DNA of 64,000 nucleotides from Maioricimonas rarisocia (GCF_007747795.1 NZ_CP036275.1:7556001-7620000), one strand, 5' to 3'; numbered from the stretch's first letter, positions 7,224-16,114 are shown. The notes: generated by a model not told the origin, from the sequence alone. A program made the numbers and translations.

Positions 7224-8618
7224 ATGAACCGACTCTGGCTGCCTTTGCTGATTCTCTTCGTCGCCGCGCTGCACCAACCGGCTGCTGCCGCCGAGAGCCG
7301 TCCGAACATCGTCCTCATCCTGGCCGACGACCTCGGCTGGACGGACCTGGCCTGCATGGGAAGCGAGTACTACGAGACGCCACACATCGACCGGCTGGCA
7401 CAGCAGGGAGTGACGCTGCAGAGCTTCTACGTCTGTCAGAACTGTGCCCCGACGCGAGCCGCCCTCATCAGCGGTCAGTATGCGCCTCGGACCGGCATCT
7501 ACACCGTCGGGACGTTCAAGCGGGGCCGCGAACAGGATCGGGGCATGATCCCGCCGGAGAACCAGCGCCAGCTGCCAACCGACAAAGTCACCATCGCCGA
7601 GGCCCTCAAGCAGGCGGGCTACGTCACCGGGATGTTCGGCAAGTGGCACCTGGGAAACGGGAAGGAGTATCACCCGTCCCAGCGCGGGTTCGACGAGGCG
7701 ATCGTTTCGAATGGACGGCACTTCAAGTTCCGCACGATCCCGCCGACGCGGAAGCCCGCGGACGACGAGTACCTCGCAGACTTCCTCACCGATCGGGCTG
7801 TCGACTTTATCGACCGGCACAGCGACGAACCGTTCTTCCTCTACCTGCCGCACTTCGCCGTCCACGTTCCCCTGCATGCCAAGCCGGACCTGATCTCCCG
7901 CTATCGTGCGAAGGCCGGAGTGGGGGGCCACAACGATCCGGTGTATGCCGCGATGATCCACAGCGTCGATGAAAGTGTCGGTCGCGTGACGGATGCTCTC
8001 GAACGTCACGGACTGTCCGACAACACGCTGCTGATCTTCACGTCGGACAACGGCGGCGTCGGCGGCTATCGGGTGCCGGGGACGGACCAGAGAAAGGGGA
8101 CCACCGACAACACGCCGCTTCGTGGCGGCAAGGGAATGCTGTACGAGGGTGGCGTGCGGGTTCCGTTCATCGCCCGCTGGCCGGGCGCCATCCCGTCCGG
8201 ATCGAAGTCCGACGCTCCCGTGGCTCACGTCGATCTGTACCCGACGTTTGTGGAACTGGCCGGCGGAACGCTCCCCGAGGACTACACACTCGACGGCACC
8301 AGCGCCGTGGACGTGCTGAAGCAACCGTCTGCCGCACACGAGCGCCCGCCGATCTACTGGCACTTCCCCGGCTACCTCGAATCCTACATCGAAGAAGACG
8401 TGTGGCGGACGACTCCGGTGTCAGTGATTCGGGACGGTAACTTCAAGTTGCTGGAGTTCTTCGAAGACGACAGGCTCGAGCTGTACGACCTGAGCAAGGA
8501 CATCGAGGAAAAACACGATCTGTCGACCGAGCTGCCGGAGAAGACCCGCGCGCTGCATGAGAAGCTCGAGGCCTGGCGTGACGAGACAGGGGCACTGATG
8601 GCCCGGCAGACGCCGTAG
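7224..8618 (+). CDS. Secreted Cys-type sulfatase (arylsulfatase family)
   Basis: Hydrolyses sulfate esters, probably on algal polysaccharides, after export. Residues 1-23 form a signal peptide ending in Ala-Ala-Ala. The mature protein starts with RPNIVLILADDLGW, where Asp35 and Asp36 bind calcium. The formylglycine motif is Cys74-Ala-Pro-Thr-Arg78, the C-x-P-x-R form that needs a formylglycine-generating enzyme. The downstream GKWHLG and FTSDNGG blocks complete the active site. 464 residues is the normal length. Start set by the signal peptide and a GGAG upstream of ATG 7224. Stands alone between two repeat arrays; family S1 is greatly expanded in planctomycetes. Confidence 0.93.
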   Translation: MNRLWLPLLILFVAALHQPAAAAESRPNIVLILADDLGWTDLACMGSEYYETPHIDRLAQQGVTLQSFYVCQNCAPTRAALISGQYAPRTGIYTVGTFKRGREQDRGMIPPENQRQLPTDKVTIAEALKQAGYVTGMFGKWHLGNGKEYHPSQRGFDEAIVSNGRHFKFRTIPPTRKPADDEYLADFLTDRAVDFIDRHSDEPFFLYLPHFAVHVPLHAKPDLISRYRAKAGVGGHNDPVYAAMIHSVDESVGRVTDALERHGLSDNTLLIFTSDNGGVGGYRVPGTDQRKGTTDNTPLRGGKGMLYEGGVRVPFIARWPGAIPSGSKSDAPVAHVDLYPTFVELAGGTLPEDYTLDGTSAVDVLKQPSAAHERPPIYWHFPGYLESYIEEDVWRTTPVSVIRDGNFKLLEFFEDDRLELYDLSKDIEEKHDLSTELPEKTRALHEKLEAWRDETGALMARQTP

Positions 8619-9340
8619 GGCGCGGCTGTTGCCAGCCGTCGAACCGGGAACGGTTTCGTTCCCGCATGCCATCGGCACGCAGAGCCTGCTCTACAGAAAC
8701 TTTGGCCCGGTCGATACCAGCACGAAGCGCCAGTGAGCGCACTGGCAAAGCCGGTGGCACACGACCGGTGACTGGTGGTCGTCGCGCAGCAAGTTGGCTG
8801 GGACTGGTCCCAGCATCCGCCACGAGTGGTGTCCGCCAGCTCCGTTCTGTGCACGCCCCGGCCGGCAACAGCCGGCCCTACAGCTCGCACAGCCACGGAT
8901 GAGAACGCCTGGACCGTGAACGAGCGGTGTACGAGCCAGACAGGAATGTCTGCCCCACCTGGCCGATACCAGGGTGAGCCCCTTTCAGCCGGTGGCTGGT
9001 GGTCGTCGCGCAGCAAGTAGGCTGGGACTGGTCCCAGCACCAGCCACGAGTGGTGTCCGCCAGCTCCGTTCCGTGCACGCCCCGGCCGGCAACAGCCGGC
9101 CCTACAGCTCGCACAGCCCCGGATGAGAACGCCTGGACCGTGAACGAGTGGTGCACAAGGCAAGCAGGAATGCCTGCCCCACCTGGTCGATAACAGGGTG
9201 AGCGTCTTCCAGCGCGTGGCTGGGCGGTCGTCGCGCAGCGACGAGAGGCTCCGGGTAAGCGTTCGAACGACCTCTCGGCAACCTCCTGCCGGCTGCGCCG
9301 GGACCGGTCTGAAGACCGTTGCCACCCGTGTTTCATTGCG
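8619..9340. repeat. Intergenic repeat array of tandem long modules
   Basis: About 720 bp without a gene. It has one full long module (8713-9005) and a second, overlapping one (8996-9200), both close copies of the 4971-5266 module, with CTGGGACTGGTCCCAG, GGCCGGC-aaca-GCCGGCC and CTCGCACAGCC in the same order. GGAA-loop hairpins are at 8935-8954 and 9159-9178. GGTGGCTGGTGGTCG at 8991-9005 resembles the IS1111-type target. The array ends with the CTGCGCCGGGACCGGTCTGA piece that also closes the 6882-7090 array. Confidence 0.85.
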
Positions 9341-9355
9341 TTCACGACACCGCGA

Positions 9356-9856
9356 TCACCGTCGGGCCGTGTGCCCCAGCAGGCGGCGCAGCAGAATGAT
9401 CTGCCCGGTGTGCGTCAGCTCATGATGGGCACACCACCGCAGGGCCTCGCGCTTGCTCGTGAACATCAGATGTGGCGGACCGGCCGGTTCGTCCAGTACC
9501 GAGTCATCCAGCTGCGAGACCGCTTCAAGAGCGGCAGCATGCACGCGATCAGCCGCTGCACGCAATTCCGCCGGTTCAGGGTGTCGGTCGTCTTCAGTTC
9601 GCGGCACCGAGCCTTTGCCAAACAGCTCCCCGTAGTGCTTCGGCAGTAGGCTGATCTCTTCCGGAGACATGCCACAGACCCGCACCAGGCACAGCCCAAG
9701 TTCGGCCCACGCCAGATGCCCGACCTGCCAGGCAATGTGTGTGACACCTTCAGCCGGCATCCGGTACCAGTCGCCGTCGGGAACATGGTCCAGCAGCCCG
9801 TTGGTGTATTCCCGGGCGGCCCGCAACTCATCCAGCAATGACGCAACAGCTGTCAT
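9356..9856 (-). CDS. DinB-family protein
   Basis: A 166-residue four-helix-bundle protein of the DinB/YfiT type. These proteins are metal-binding and often thiol transferases, but the substrate here is unknown. The metal-ligand histidines can be recognised in THIAWQVGHLAW (first helix pair) and near the C-terminus in HHELTHTGQIILLRR. The ATG at 9856 has AGGA 6-9 bases upstream; a GTG six codons earlier is less likely. It overlaps no gene and ends just beside the repeat array. The gene upstream (CDP-alcohol phosphatidyltransferase) stops 14 bp before its start, so they are probably co-transcribed. Confidence 0.75.
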   Translation of the reverse strand: MTAVASLLDELRAAREYTNGLLDHVPDGDWYRMPAEGVTHIAWQVGHLAWAELGLCLVRVCGMSPEEISLLPKHYGELFGKGSVPRTEDDRHPEPAELRAAADRVHAAALEAVSQLDDSVLDEPAGPPHLMFTSKREALRWCAHHELTHTGQIILLRRLLGHTARR

Positions 9857-9870
9857 ACCGAGTCCTGATC

Positions 9871-10491
9871 TCACTGAGTCTCTTCGGTGGCCGCTTCGAG
9901 CCGGGCCTGTCTCCAGGGCGCGGTCCGGAACGCGACGAGAACGTAGTCAATCCCCGCAGCACAGCTCAACAGGCCGGCAGCCCAGACCAGCCCCGGCACC
10001 AGTGGTGGCCAGACGACTGCGTTCAGCAGGAACAGGAACTGCCCGGCCGTCGCCAGCTTCCCGGAGATCCGGGAGGGCATCTTCGTCCAGGACTGCGGGT
10101 GAATCGTCACGGCGATCACCGCAACGGCCAGCACGCTGAAATCACGGGCTCCAATAAACAGCAGTTCGAGCGCCGTCACGTTCCCCTCGAACAGCAGCGT
10201 GAACAGCACAGCGAGTACAAAGACCTTGTCGGCGATCGGATCGAGAATCTGGCCGGTCATCGAAGCTACGCCGAGCCGACGGCTGACCTCTCCATCGATC
10301 AGATCACTGATGGCCGCGTAGATCAGCAGAATCACTCGCCACGGAGCCGTGCTCAGCGGGTACGCCAGTCCTGCCAGCAATCGGAGCAGGGTCAGCCCGT
10401 TGGCGAGCAGCCAGAACAGAATCCGCAGGGGCGCCGTCCGGTCGGCCCCCGCAGGATGGGCAGCGGTATCGACACTTTCCGGTGTGTTCAT
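9871..10491 (-). CDS. CDP-alcohol phosphatidyltransferase family membrane protein
   Basis: Transfers a phosphatidyl group from CDP-diacylglycerol to an alcohol in the inner membrane. The family motif is visible as SDLIDGEVSRR followed by GQILDPIADK, i.e. DxxDG..R....GxxxDxxxD; the usual Ala before Arg is Ser. Four to six hydrophobic segments surround it. The sequence is closest in feel to PgsA (phosphatidylglycerophosphate synthase), but the substrate cannot be fixed by eye. The ATG at 10491 was chosen because the preceding 12 in-frame residues look non-coding; a GTG at 10527 is possible. Located just upstream of the DinB-like gene. Confidence 0.8.
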   Translation of the reverse strand: MNTPESVDTAAHPAGADRTAPLRILFWLLANGLTLLRLLAGLAYPLSTAPWRVILLIYAAISDLIDGEVSRRLGVASMTGQILDPIADKVFVLAVLFTLLFEGNVTALELLFIGARDFSVLAVAVIAVTIHPQSWTKMPSRISGKLATAGQFLFLLNAVVWPPLVPGLVWAAGLLSCAAGIDYVLVAFRTAPWRQARLEAATEETQ

Positions 10492-10637
10492 CCGGCATAG
10501 AGCTTTCTGGAAACTTAAGCCCGCCACGACATCGCCGAGACAGCTTCGAGTTTACCACGCCAGAATGCCAGCCGTGATGACACGGGGAAATACCGGGTTC
10601 CCATTGTCTGCGGAAAGCCGCGCGGGACAGCCGCAGG

Positions 10638-11834
10638 TCAGGACGGTTCGCCGGGATTCGGAGGGAGCGTCCTGATACGCGGACGGCGGGCCCGACGGGC
10701 CCGGGGCGGAACCATGTCACGCATCGCTTCGAGTTTGCCGAAGCAAAGCAGACGGTCCCCCGGTTCCAGGACACGACTCGCTTTGGGATTCGGGATGACG
10801 GTCGTGCCCCGGTTGAGCGTCAGCACGTTGATGTCGCTTTCCCGCAGTTTCGATTCTTCCAGAGTCCGGCCGACGTAGCCGGAACCTTCGGGGATGTACA
10901 GCTCGGCAACCCCATAACCACGACTGACCGTCAGACGTTGCCGCACGTCCATTTCGGGAAAGTCGATCTGGGCCCGCATGTAGTCGATGATGGCACCGGC
11001 GACGTCGAGGCCGGTGACCGTTTCGATTCCCTCGAGGCCGGGGGAGGAATTGACCTCCATGACCTGGGGACCGTCACGTCCTTCGAGCATGTCGACGCCG
11101 GCCACGCGCAATCCCATGATCTGTGCCGACCGCACAGCCGTCTCGCGGAAGGTCTCATCCAGATCGACTCCCTCGGTTCGACCACCGCGGTGCACGTTGC
11201 TGCGGAATTCGCTTCCCTGGGCGACACGCCGCATCGAGGCAACCACCTGATCGCCGACGACAAAGGCGCGAATGTCACGCCCCTTGCTTTCGGCAACGAA
11301 CTTCTGGACGAGCACGTTCTGGCGGGCGCTCTGCAGCGTCTCGATGATCGCCTCGGCCACCTTGACCGAGTCGGCCAGAATCACGCCGACTCCCTGCGTA
11401 CCTTCCAGCAGTTTGATGATGACCGGAGCCCCGCCCACCCGTTCGATGGCCGGCAGCACATCGCTGCGATCACGCACAAACGTGGTTTCGGGCATCCCGA
11501 TGTGGTGCCGCGAGAGGATCTGCAGCGACCGCAGTTTGTCCCGCGAATTGCTGATGCCGTTGGACGAGTTCGCGCAGAAGACATCCATCTGCTCGAACTG
11601 CCGGACGACGGCAGTACCGAAGTAGGTGATCGATGCGCCGATACGGGGGAGGACGGCGTCGTAGGTCGAAAGATGCTTGCCCCGGTAGTAGAGATCCGGG
11701 TCCCCCTGCGCCAGATCGATGCCGAACCGGAGCGTGTTGAGCACCTTCACCTTGCAGCCCCGGCCCACGGCAGCTTCCTTCAGGCGTCGTGTGCTGTAAC
11801 AGCGGGGACTGCAGGAGAGAATCGCGAGCTTCAT
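10638..11834 (-). CDS. rimK: RimK-type ATP-grasp ligase fused to an RCK/TrkA-C domain
   Basis: Residues 1-290 are a RimK ATP-grasp enzyme, which adds glutamate to a protein or small-molecule carboxylate (in E. coli, ribosomal protein S6). Visible are the N-terminal MKLAILSC, the PVIIKLLEGTQGVGV ATP loop, the RDIRAFVVGD strand and the Mg ligands in VMEVNSSPGLEGIE. After a linker, residues ~300-380 form a TrkA-C (RCK-C) domain (GRTLEESKLRESDINVL ... GDRLLCFGKLE) that usually binds small ligands and gates K+ transport. ATG at 11834 follows an ideal AAGGAGG. Length of 398 aa versus about 300 for plain RimK reflects the fusion. The acceptor is unknown. Confidence 0.88.
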   Translation of the reverse strand: MKLAILSCSPRCYSTRRLKEAAVGRGCKVKVLNTLRFGIDLAQGDPDLYYRGKHLSTYDAVLPRIGASITYFGTAVVRQFEQMDVFCANSSNGISNSRDKLRSLQILSRHHIGMPETTFVRDRSDVLPAIERVGGAPVIIKLLEGTQGVGVILADSVKVAEAIIETLQSARQNVLVQKFVAESKGRDIRAFVVGDQVVASMRRVAQGSEFRSNVHRGGRTEGVDLDETFRETAVRSAQIMGLRVAGVDMLEGRDGPQVMEVNSSPGLEGIETVTGLDVAGAIIDYMRAQIDFPEMDVRQRLTVSRGYGVAELYIPEGSGYVGRTLEESKLRESDINVLTLNRGTTVIPNPKASRVLEPGDRLLCFGKLEAMRDMVPPRARRARRPRIRTLPPNPGEPS

Positions 11835-11938
11835 CAGTACCTCCTTGCGGGTCGAAGGACCCACGGGAATTGGCCGTCCGTTCCGCCGCAACTGCCGTCC
11901 CGCGCGTTACGCGCAACAAGTGAAGCAGACCGGCATTC

Positions 11939-12277
11939 TCAGGACGGCCGGGCTGCAGCCTGCTGCTCGCCCAGTCGTCTGAGGTACTCGAGCGAAAAGA
12001 TCCCCGACGTATGCCCATCGCTGAACTGAATCGCGTAGGCGTAGTTGCCGACCGGCTTCATCCCCAGCACGCGGAGCGGCTGGGCTTCCGCGGGACTGAG
12101 GACAGGCAGCAGGGACGATTCTTCACCGCGCGGCTCATCGTCTTCCGCACGGCAGTTCGCGCAGGGACAGTGGTCGCGCAGAAAACGCCAGGACAGTCGA
12201 TGCACCTGACCGTCCTTCCAGACGATCTGCAGCGCCTCGGCGTCACCCTGAAGTTTTTCGGGAATCAGATCGGACAT
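11939..12277 (-). CDS. DUF971 (GBBH-like) domain protein
   Basis: 112 residues. The core reads LQIVWKDGQVHRLSWRFLRDHCPCANCR and ends with VGNYAYAIQFSDGHTSGIFSLEYLR, the characteristic pattern of DUF971, the domain also found at the N-terminus of gamma-butyrobetaine hydroxylase. The CxxC pair (HCPCANC) suggests metal binding. Some DUF971 genes lie beside Fe-S assembly or ApbC genes; here it lies directly after a universal stress protein gene (12-bp gap) on the same strand. Function not known. Confidence 0.85.
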   Translation of the reverse strand: MSDLIPEKLQGDAEALQIVWKDGQVHRLSWRFLRDHCPCANCRAEDDEPRGEESSLLPVLSPAEAQPLRVLGMKPVGNYAYAIQFSDGHTSGIFSLEYLRRLGEQQAAARPS

Positions 12278-12289
12278 GACAGCAGGGAC

Positions 12290-12730
12290 TCACTCGGCAT
12301 CGATGCGTCGCAGAACGAGCACCGGACAATCGGCATGTTCGATAACGTACTCCGCCACCGAACCGAGAACGAACCGCTTGAGTCCATGATAACCGTGCGA
12401 GGGGATCACGATCAGATCAGCATCGCGGGCCTCGGAATACTGGGCCACCAATTCGCCCGGGTGGCCGATGCGAATCTCGAAGTCGACGCCTTCGAACCCA
12501 TGCTCCTGCATGAACTGCTCGGCGTATTTTCGAGCGTGGTCTTCCCTCCCGGTATCGGTCATTCCGCCGAAAACCATGCCCGGCGAGACGATCTCCAGAG
12601 GAATCAGCACGTGCAGCACGTGGACATTCGCCCGGTCGTCGACCAGATCGATCGCCGTCTGCACGGCTTCGGGACTGGAGGCGGAGAAATCGATCGGAAC
12701 GACGACAGACTTGCGGGGATACCAGCTCAT
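12290..12730 (-). CDS. Universal stress protein (UspA family)
   Basis: A single 146-residue Usp domain. The N-terminal strand SVVVPIDFS contains the Asp of the ATP-type pocket, and the C-terminal GSVAEYVIEHADCPVLVLR carries the G-(x)-S-V/T nucleotide-binding motif preceded by GYHGLKRFVLG. So it is probably of the ATP-binding subclass. Such proteins modulate survival under starvation or stress. Upstream and downstream genes on the same strand (transporter and DUF971) suggest a co-transcribed group. Confidence 0.9.
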   Translation of the reverse strand: MSWYPRKSVVVPIDFSASSPEAVQTAIDLVDDRANVHVLHVLIPLEIVSPGMVFGGMTDTGREDHARKYAEQFMQEHGFEGVDFEIRIGHPGELVAQYSEARDADLIVIPSHGYHGLKRFVLGSVAEYVIEHADCPVLVLRRIDAE

Positions 12731-12765
12731 CGTGAACTCGGTTCTCGGGAAAGTGCGGTCAGGGC

Positions 12766-12927
12766 TCAGTCCGCATTATCCGTATCCCCGGTCTCAATCT
12801 CCAGCGGCCCTTTCAAATGTTCTTCTTCGAGCGGGGGGAGCGTCAGCACGCGGTACATGCAGTAGCTCACCAGCGTCAGCACGGAACTGATCGACAACAC
12901 CATCACGGTCCAGCCGGCGGGATTCAT
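12766..12927 (-). CDS. Small single-span membrane protein, partner of the Na+-dependent transporter
   Basis: A 53-residue protein, [20 protein letters not shown] at the N-terminus, with one membrane segment of about 20 residues, then [13 protein letters not shown] and an acidic tail. The start ATG overlaps the stop of the transporter gene by 4 bp (ATGA), a translational-coupling arrangement. Small subunits of this type (MetS-like) accompany NSS-family amino-acid transporters such as MetP. Assignment rests on size, topology and the overlap; the sequence itself is too short for certainty. Confidence 0.75.
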   Translation of the reverse strand: MNPAGWTVMVLSISSVLTLVSYCMYRVLTLPPLEEEHLKGPLEIETGDTDNAD

Positions 12928-14525
12928 TCGTCGTCCTCCACGGGCAGAAGCAAACCGTACTGTCCAACGTGCCTGATTCGACCTTCCGCCGCCCAGCGGC
13001 GACCGGCAATATGCACCAGCACCAGCAGGAAGACGAGCAGGACGAGAATGAACAGGATCGACCCCAGGGCAACCGTGTCCTGAGAAATCGTTGCTGCGTA
13101 GTCCGGAACGTTCTGCCAGCAGAACGCCACGAAGATCACCGCCAGATACAACGGCGTGACGTACTTCAGCATGAACTGGACGAACCGGGGGATGCGGATG
13201 TGCGCCCCGCGGTGAGCCTCCTCTTCACCCCGGTCGATGCCGAAGATCCAGCCGTACATCACCGCCTGAATCATCGCCAGCAGGTAGATCAGCCCGGTGC
13301 CGACCCAGAAATCGAAGGTATCGAGGGCAACCAGGCCCTTGGAGAAGTAGACGATGAAGCCGGCCCCGATGGCGGCGATCAGTCCGAGAATCGACGCCGA
13401 TGCGTGCCGCTTCAGCCCCAGGCCTTCTTCGAAGAAGGCGATCGCCGGCTGCAGCATCGAGACACTACTGGTCACCGCGGCCAGGAACAGCATGAAGAAC
13501 CACAGGAAGCCGAAAAACTGCCCGCCGGGCATGGCCGCAAATACGTTCGGCAGGGCGTTGAATCCCAGCCCGAACGTCCCGAAGCCGGCCACCGCCGTCC
13601 CCAGGAAGATGAATGCCGCCGGCAGCGTAATCAGGCCGCCCAGGCAGACCTCGAAGAACTCGTTCATGCTGCTGGCCGACAGGCCGCTGAGCACGACGTC
13701 ATCATCCTCACGCAGATAGCTGGCGTAATTGACGATGATCCCGAACCCGACCGACAGGCTGAAGAAGATCTGTCCGGAGGCGGCCAGCCAGGTCTGAGGA
13801 TTCGACAACGCCTGGAAATCCGGGTTCCACATGAAACCCAGCCCGCCGATGACCGACTGATCCGGCTTCGAGGGATCGGGCGTCCCCAGCGTCAGCACGC
13901 GAACGAGCACGCACAGTGCGCAGATCACCATCAACGGCATGGCGAACCGGCAGAAAGTTTCGATGCCTTTGTTCACGCCGCGATAGATCAGCACGAAGTT
14001 CAGGAGGAACGTCGCCCCCAGCAGCCACAGAAACGAGCGGTTCCCCGGTTGCAGCAGCGCGCCGTGCTCGCCGGCCCCGACGAAGTTCCCGAAGAACTCC
14101 TCGTACGCCGCCGGGTCCGAACCCTTCATCAGTGATCCCGAGAGGTAGCTCAGGGCGTATCCCAGGCACCAGGCCTCGATGACCACGTAGTACATGTAGA
14201 TGACCAGCGGGATCAGGACCGCGATCGCACCGAAGTACTTCGCAAAGCGATTCCGCCAGATGGCGCTGTAAACGCCCGGGGCCGAATTGAATCCGAGGCG
14301 GCCGCCGTAACGGCCCATCGTCCACTCGGCCCAGCAGAGCGGAATGCCCAGCACGAGTAACGCGACGAAGTAGGGGATCATGAAGGCTCCCCCACCATTC
14401 TGGGCGGCCTGGCCGGGGAAGCGCAGGAAGTTGCCCAGTCCGACAGCGGAACCGGCGACGGCGAGAATGACGCCGATCCGGGACCCCCACTGGTCCCTGG
14501 GCGGCTGAGGTGAAGCTTCAGACAC
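12924..14525 (-). CDS. Sodium-dependent transporter, NSS/SNF family
   Basis: Na+-coupled importer of the neurotransmitter:sodium symporter family, most often for amino acids, with the LeuT fold. The first membrane helix holds the unwound sodium/substrate site: [23 protein letters not shown], followed by [11 protein letters not shown] in helix 2. Twelve hydrophobic segments can be counted over 533 residues, longer than LeuT-type homologues because of extended loops. The Trp-x-x-R of helix 1 is present in the form DQWGSR. Divergent from the SufR-like regulator gene, with a 263-bp spacer. The substrate cannot be told by eye. Confidence 0.93.
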   Translation of the reverse strand: MSEASPQPPRDQWGSRIGVILAVAGSAVGLGNFLRFPGQAAQNGGGAFMIPYFVALLVLGIPLCWAEWTMGRYGGRLGFNSAPGVYSAIWRNRFAKYFGAIAVLIPLVIYMYYVVIEAWCLGYALSYLSGSLMKGSDPAAYEEFFGNFVGAGEHGALLQPGNRSFLWLLGATFLLNFVLIYRGVNKGIETFCRFAMPLMVICALCVLVRVLTLGTPDPSKPDQSVIGGLGFMWNPDFQALSNPQTWLAASGQIFFSLSVGFGIIVNYASYLREDDDVVLSGLSASSMNEFFEVCLGGLITLPAAFIFLGTAVAGFGTFGLGFNALPNVFAAMPGGQFFGFLWFFMLFLAAVTSSVSMLQPAIAFFEEGLGLKRHASASILGLIAAIGAGFIVYFSKGLVALDTFDFWVGTGLIYLLAMIQAVMYGWIFGIDRGEEEAHRGAHIRIPRFVQFMLKYVTPLYLAVIFVAFCWQNVPDYAATISQDTVALGSILFILVLLVFLLVLVHIAGRRWAAEGRIRHVGQYGLLLPVEDDE

Positions 14526-14657
14526 GACTGGATCTCCAGACAGGCTGAGTCGGGCGAACGAGGCGACGCCCGATGTGTCACTGCATGAATCGATCGCGTA
14601 ACAAGTTACGGTGAAAGGCGGCTGCGGTCAAAAGCATCCAAACAGGAATTTAACGAC

Positions 14658-14702
14658 ATTTTGCACACGTGAAATTGTCAAAATCCCATTTGCCACTATC
14701 AT
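14658..14702 (+). promoter_or_regulatory. Promoter and candidate operator of the SufR-like regulator
   Basis: A -35 box TTGTCA (14675-14680, 5 of 6) and a -10 box TATCAT (14697-14702, 5 of 6) are 16 bp apart. An inverted repeat ATTTTG (14658-14663) / CAAAAT (14679-14684) with the palindrome CACGTG between its arms overlaps the -35 region. An autorepressor binding here would block polymerase. The start codon lies about 80 bp downstream of the expected start of transcription. Confidence 0.5.
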
Positions 14703-14788
14703 GAAGGAGAACAGGGCGACAGAAGTCGCTCTCCGGCCAGAGCCTCAGCGCCGCCAGCCGCGGCGTGTTACGCGGTTTTTTCCACGGA

Positions 14789-15475
14789 ATGACGAACGTC
14801 CCTCTCTCAACTTCCGATCGAGATCTTCTCCGGCAGCTCCGGCGGCTGGGAGCGGCGACGGTCCGTGAACTGTGTGAGAGCTGCGACGTCACCGCGACGG
14901 CGATCCGGCAGCGGCTGGGACGTCTCGAATCGGCCGCACTGGTCGAGAAGGAGATCGTCCGCCACGGCCGGGGTCGTCCACGCAATTGTTACAAGTTGAC
15001 AGACAACGGGTTACAGCAGCTCGGAGAGAATTACGCCGAGCTGGCCCAGCTCCTCTGGGAACAGTTGGCCAACATCGATGACCCCGGCATTCGAGGGAAG
15101 CTGATCGACAGCCTCCGCTCGGCAATGGTCGAGCGCTACGGATCCAGCGTCGACGGCGCTACCCTGAAGGATCGGATCCGGCAGCTCGGTGCCGCACTCG
15201 CCCAGCGGGGCGCCGACGTCGAGATTGACGATCGTGAGGCCGGGGAGGGGGGACTGCCGATCCTCCGCGAGAACAATTGTCCTTACCACCGTCTGGCCGC
15301 AGCGGACGGGACGATCTGCGAACTGGAACAGTCGGTGTTCGAGTCGGTGCTCGATGCCGAAGTGGAACTGACCGCCTGTTGCATGGACGGCCATCACTGT
15401 TGTGAATTCGAGGTCACCGAACGCTCGGGGCATGAAGAAGTGTCGGCGGTTTCCCCGGGCAGCGAACCGCGTTAA
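14789..15475 (+). CDS. SufR-like iron-sulfur transcriptional regulator (winged helix)
   Basis: A 228-residue regulator. Residues ~8-75 form a DeoR/MarR-like winged helix (RDLLRQLRRLGAATVREL ... TATAIRQRLGRLESAALV, then the wing with GRGRPRN). The C-terminal half has ENNCPYHRLA, ICELE exactly 12 residues after the first Cys, and a CCMDGHHCCEF cluster: the pattern of regulators that bind an Fe-S cluster, as SufR does. Its place directly upstream of sufC, sufB and sufD supports control of Fe-S assembly by cluster status. ATG at 14789 was preferred to 14765 because conserved sequence starts after it. Overall cysteine spacing differs from cyanobacterial SufR. Confidence 0.8.
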   Translation: MTNVPLSTSDRDLLRQLRRLGAATVRELCESCDVTATAIRQRLGRLESAALVEKEIVRHGRGRPRNCYKLTDNGLQQLGENYAELAQLLWEQLANIDDPGIRGKLIDSLRSAMVERYGSSVDGATLKDRIRQLGAALAQRGADVEIDDREAGEGGLPILRENNCPYHRLAAADGTICELEQSVFESVLDAEVELTACCMDGHHCCEFEVTERSGHEEVSAVSPGSEPR

Positions 15476-15562
15476 AGTGACGTGTCCATTTCGGTCCGAT
15501 TGTCGGGTTTCAGCGGCCGGACATCGAGAATACGCCTTTGTCTGTTTGAGGACGGATTGACC

Positions 15563-16114
15563 ATGACCTGGATTGAAGGGCGGTTCGAAGAAAACGTCAT
15601 CACCACTTCGCTCGAACAGGCGATGAACTGGGCGAAACAGTCGAGCATCTGGCCGATGACCTTCGGTCTGGCCTGTTGTGCGATCGAGATGATGGCGACC
15701 GGTGCCAGCCGCTACGACATCGACCGATTCGGGGCCGGGGCTTTCCGTGCCACGCCACGGCAGGCAGACCTGATGATCGTGGCCGGGACGGTGACCTATA
15801 AGATGGCCAGCCGGGTCCGTCGCCTTTACGAACAGATGCCCGACCCGAAGTATGTCATTGCGATGGGAGCCTGCACGGTCGGCGGTGGCCCGTACTTCAA
15901 GTACGGTTACCACGTGGTGAAGGGGGTCGACCTGGTCGTCCCGGTGGATGTGTACGTGCCGGGGTGCCCGCCGCGGCCGGAAGCCCTCCTCGAAGGGGTC
16001 ATGCGAATTCAGGACAAGATCAAGGCGAAGAAACTCGCCAGGGGCGCCTCCGAGGTGCTGCCGGTTCCTCACCACACCGGCTACGTCCAGGAACCGCAAC
16101 TGATCAACTCCTGA
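15563..16114 (+). CDS. nuoB: NADH-quinone oxidoreductase subunit B (NuoB-like)
   Basis: Subunit of complex I carrying the terminal cluster N2, or of a related membrane hydrogenase. All four cluster ligands are present: Cys38-Cys39 in GLACCAIE, Cys104 in GACTVGGG and Cys135 in PGCPPRPE. 183 residues, normal for NuoB. ATG at 15563 begins with [12 protein letters not shown]; an upstream in-frame start has no homology. No other nuo gene is in the window, so this is a solitary copy between the SufR-like regulator and sufC. It could be an extra paralogue or belong to a dispersed complex I. Confidence 0.92.
   Translation: MTWIEGRFEENVITTSLEQAMNWAKQSSIWPMTFGLACCAIEMMATGASRYDIDRFGAGAFRATPRQADLMIVAGTVTYKMASRVRRLYEQMPDPKYVIAMGACTVGGGPYFKYGYHVVKGVDLVVPVDVYVPGCPPRPEALLEGVMRIQDKIKAKKLARGASEVLPVPHHTGYVQEPQLINS

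Noticed and set aside
4920-9340. CRISPR array in the repeat regions
   Set aside because: Repeat units differ in length and order, the spacers between them are themselves repeats, and no cas genes are present.
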